From Symbiodinium natans (taxonomy: Eukaryota > Sar > Dinophyceae > Suessiales > Symbiodiniaceae), in the NCBI GenBank assembly GCA_905221605.1, contig CAJNDS010002573.1, positions 273,501 through 337,500 on the forward strand: a stretch of 64,000 bases of DNA. The letters run 5' to 3'. Shown here in pieces: positions 62,344-64,000 of this stretch. The translations under genes and the position numbers were made by a program. The stretch's first letter is position 1. Each line of letters opens with the position of its first letter. The notes beneath the pieces were generated by a model. The model saw only the letters and a program-made list of their open reading frames with translations. It was not told where the DNA came from and made no database searches.

Positions 62344-62446
62344 TTAGCAGTAGAGTAGGTAACCTTTAACCTTTTTGGGTTAGTAAAATTCCCCCTTAGA
62401 ATCCCAAAGGTTAACCTTTAAAACCCCTAGGTACTGGACAACTAAG
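62344..62446. mobile_element. TIR-D element
   Basis: TTAGCAGTAGAGTAGGTAAC at the left, inverted GGTACTGGACAACTAAG at the right, with AACCTTTAACC/GGTTAACCTTT arms. Confidence 0.6.
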
Positions 62447-63252
62447 AATCTGCATGAAAAAGCGGCCCCCTGTGTGAGGCTGTCTCCAATATATCTTCAT
62501 TTCCGATGCCTGGCACGCAAACGGTTTGTGGATATTGTTCAAAAATACGATCTGGCTTCAACGAGTTTGTGCCTGAGCAATCTCTGCATTGGGCAGGGCG
62601 CAGCCTCCAGCTCTTAGGGTGTGTGTTTTGTGTTGACATGAAATGCCAACAGTCGTGAACTCCCCGAAGCATCCCGAAGCCATGCTGCTGCAATAAGCAG
62701 TGTGGCCCCGTGTGGCGCTCAGGAGATACGATTTCTGGTAGATTCTTTTTTGCCATGCGGAACAGCATCGGCAAGAGCCCCTTTCACGTGCCTGGCCTGC
62801 AATGGGTGCTTGCTGGGTTTGGACGAGCATTTGGCCTACTTTCATGCCCCCCCCCCCCCCCCCCCCCCCATCCCCTCCATATATCGTAAACATGCACCAG
62901 AGGTAAGTTTAGGGCTAGGGAGAGTTTAGAGGCCTGGTTTGTGGCAGGCGCAAAGCGTGCCCGGCGGCAGGGGGGGGGGGGAGGGCAGATACTGTAGACT
63001 GAACCCTTAAAATGCCTAAAGCCCTACGATGCTTTGGGGCCTGAGGGAAGTTTAGCACTGGCGATTTCTGGCATGGCAGGCTTGCTATGACCTCAAGGGT
63101 TGCGCGGATGACAAGCTCATCGAAAAAGAAGGCCGCTTAATCGAGCTTCACAGCGCTTTTGAGCTTGACCTCCTGCCCCACCCGTGCCAACAACTGTGAT
63201 CCTGCAAGGCGAGCGGATAAAGGCAGTGCACAAACGGCGGCTTGGCCATTTT
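62447..63252. other. no gene recognised
   Basis: Unique DNA with a C run (about 62847-62869) and a G run (about 62970). Open frames on both strands, up to about 110 codons, show no motif or splice context. Confidence 0.5.
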
Positions 63253-63357
63253 GTAAAGAGCCCAATGCCCCTTAATTAAGGGATGCCTTAAATCACATCA
63301 AGGATCCCCACATATTTAAGCTTCATGCCTTAATTAAGGGGTATTGGGCTCTTTGGG
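63253..63357. mobile_element. TIR-B MITE, diverged
   Basis: AAAGAGCCCAATGCCCCTTA at the left, TATTGGGCTCTTTGGG at the right. Confidence 0.75.
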
Positions 63358-63719
63358 TCCTGGCTTTTGAACAGTTGACACGACGGTCCAATGCATGTAT
63401 TGTAGTTTGCCTCACCTTCAGAAGCACCCAACCGTAGACCAGACAACCTCCTTGATATGGGCATTTTCCAAAATGGGGGGTACCCTTTTTACTAATTACA
63501 CTCCCCGGTAGAATAGAATCCCCTTACCCCCGAAAAGGGTACCCCTTTTTTGCGGAAACCCCTCATATGCCACGCCCGCCAAGGATATGGAACGTCGGCA
63601 TGTGGTGCGGTGCGGGTCTCGTGTTTTTTTTTCGCATCCCGAAGGCCCCATCAAGTCAGAGGCCTACTCCCTCTCATGGCCAGAACTTTAACAATGTCAA
63701 AGTTAGGGCCCCTGAACCC

Positions 63720-64000
63720 TGAGCCCTAAAACCGTTTGGGGTTTAGGGTTGAGGGTTAGTTTAGGATTGAGGGCTTAGGGCTCAAGGTTCATGCTTTGGG
63801 GTTTAGGTTTTTTTTGGGTTTAGGGTTCAAGAGACGGTTCGGCTTGGATTGATCGTAGGGTTGAGCCAGGCCCCTCAGGGGGGGGTAGAGGTGGGGGGGG
63901 AAGGGGGGCAGAGGGGAAGGGGGGGGGAGCTAAGATTTAAGGTTCGGCCCTCCCTCGAAAACCGGGGGGCGAGGTAGGGGGCGGGGGGGGTGGGGTGGGG
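63720..64000. repeat. degenerate heptamers and G-rich low complexity
   Basis: Degenerate G-strand telomeric units give way to GGGG-rich DNA at the window end. No exon seen. Confidence 0.7.

Noticed and set aside
62558-62893. ORF with poly-Gly start
   Set aside because: Begins in a homopolymer C/G run; no splice context or motif.

Overview
The window looks like nuclear DNA of a dinoflagellate. Three things point that way: thousands of bases of TTTAGGG/CCCTAAA (plant/dinoflagellate-type telomere heptamer) scattered internally in both orientations; short exon-like segments with GT, GC and GA donors and AG acceptors; and retroelement proteins of a type I associate with dinoflagellate genomes. 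I see no operons, ribosome binding sites, tRNA, rRNA or CRISPR. Species cannot be assigned from the sequence alone.

Layout. 1-44.9 kb: about 70 short candidate exons (mostly 40-140 bp), nearly all on the + strand. They are separated by intervals made of telomere-type heptamers, their drifted variants (TTTGGGG, TTTCGGGG, CTTAGGG, AACCCTATA, TTAAGGG) and small palindromic transposons. The polarity is systematic. Just after an exon the repeat usually reads as the G-strand (exon then GTTTAGGG...), and just before the next exon as the C-strand (...CCCTAAA...AG then exon). The intervals therefore look like introns built of inverted telomeric repeats. Some neighbouring exons join in phase: 1994-2067 with 2116-2230, 2518-2583 and 2987 onward; 3122-3208 with 4252-4329; 13399-13476 with 13859-13918 and 14226-14301. 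A motif ending LADGRGW...GTLCV is split over three exons at 30.4-32.6 kb. Recognisable content is sparse: acidic and coiled-coil stretches at 16.6-26.4 kb, a DExH helicase-like exon at 12.4 kb and an ankyrin-like exon at 42.2 kb. I cannot say how many genes are present.

45.0-52.5 kb: a 53-bp satellite (about 120 units) with higher-order structure near 1.2 kb. It is interrupted by a clean 31-bp telomeric insert, by a 5'-truncated LINE tail ending in A17, and by an arm of the same satellite in inverted orientation.

52.5-60.3 kb: a complete, young Ty1/copia LTR retrotransposon on the - strand. It has 186-bp LTRs with one difference by eye, an AAAAA target duplication, a PBS, a PPT and an intact 1996-aa Gag-Pol. 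A previously hidden, ATG-less 359-codon Trp/Arg/Ser-rich reading frame lies upstream of gag and overlaps it in the +1 frame. The element carries at least 18 copies of a 14-bp hairpin motif GCGG-N5-CCCGC read in several frames.

60.3-64 kb: decayed LINE reverse-transcriptase sequence, a 254-bp TA-flanked inverted-repeat element, more telomeric blocks and low-complexity G-rich DNA. All exon calls rest on eye inspection of frame and splice context and need transcript data.
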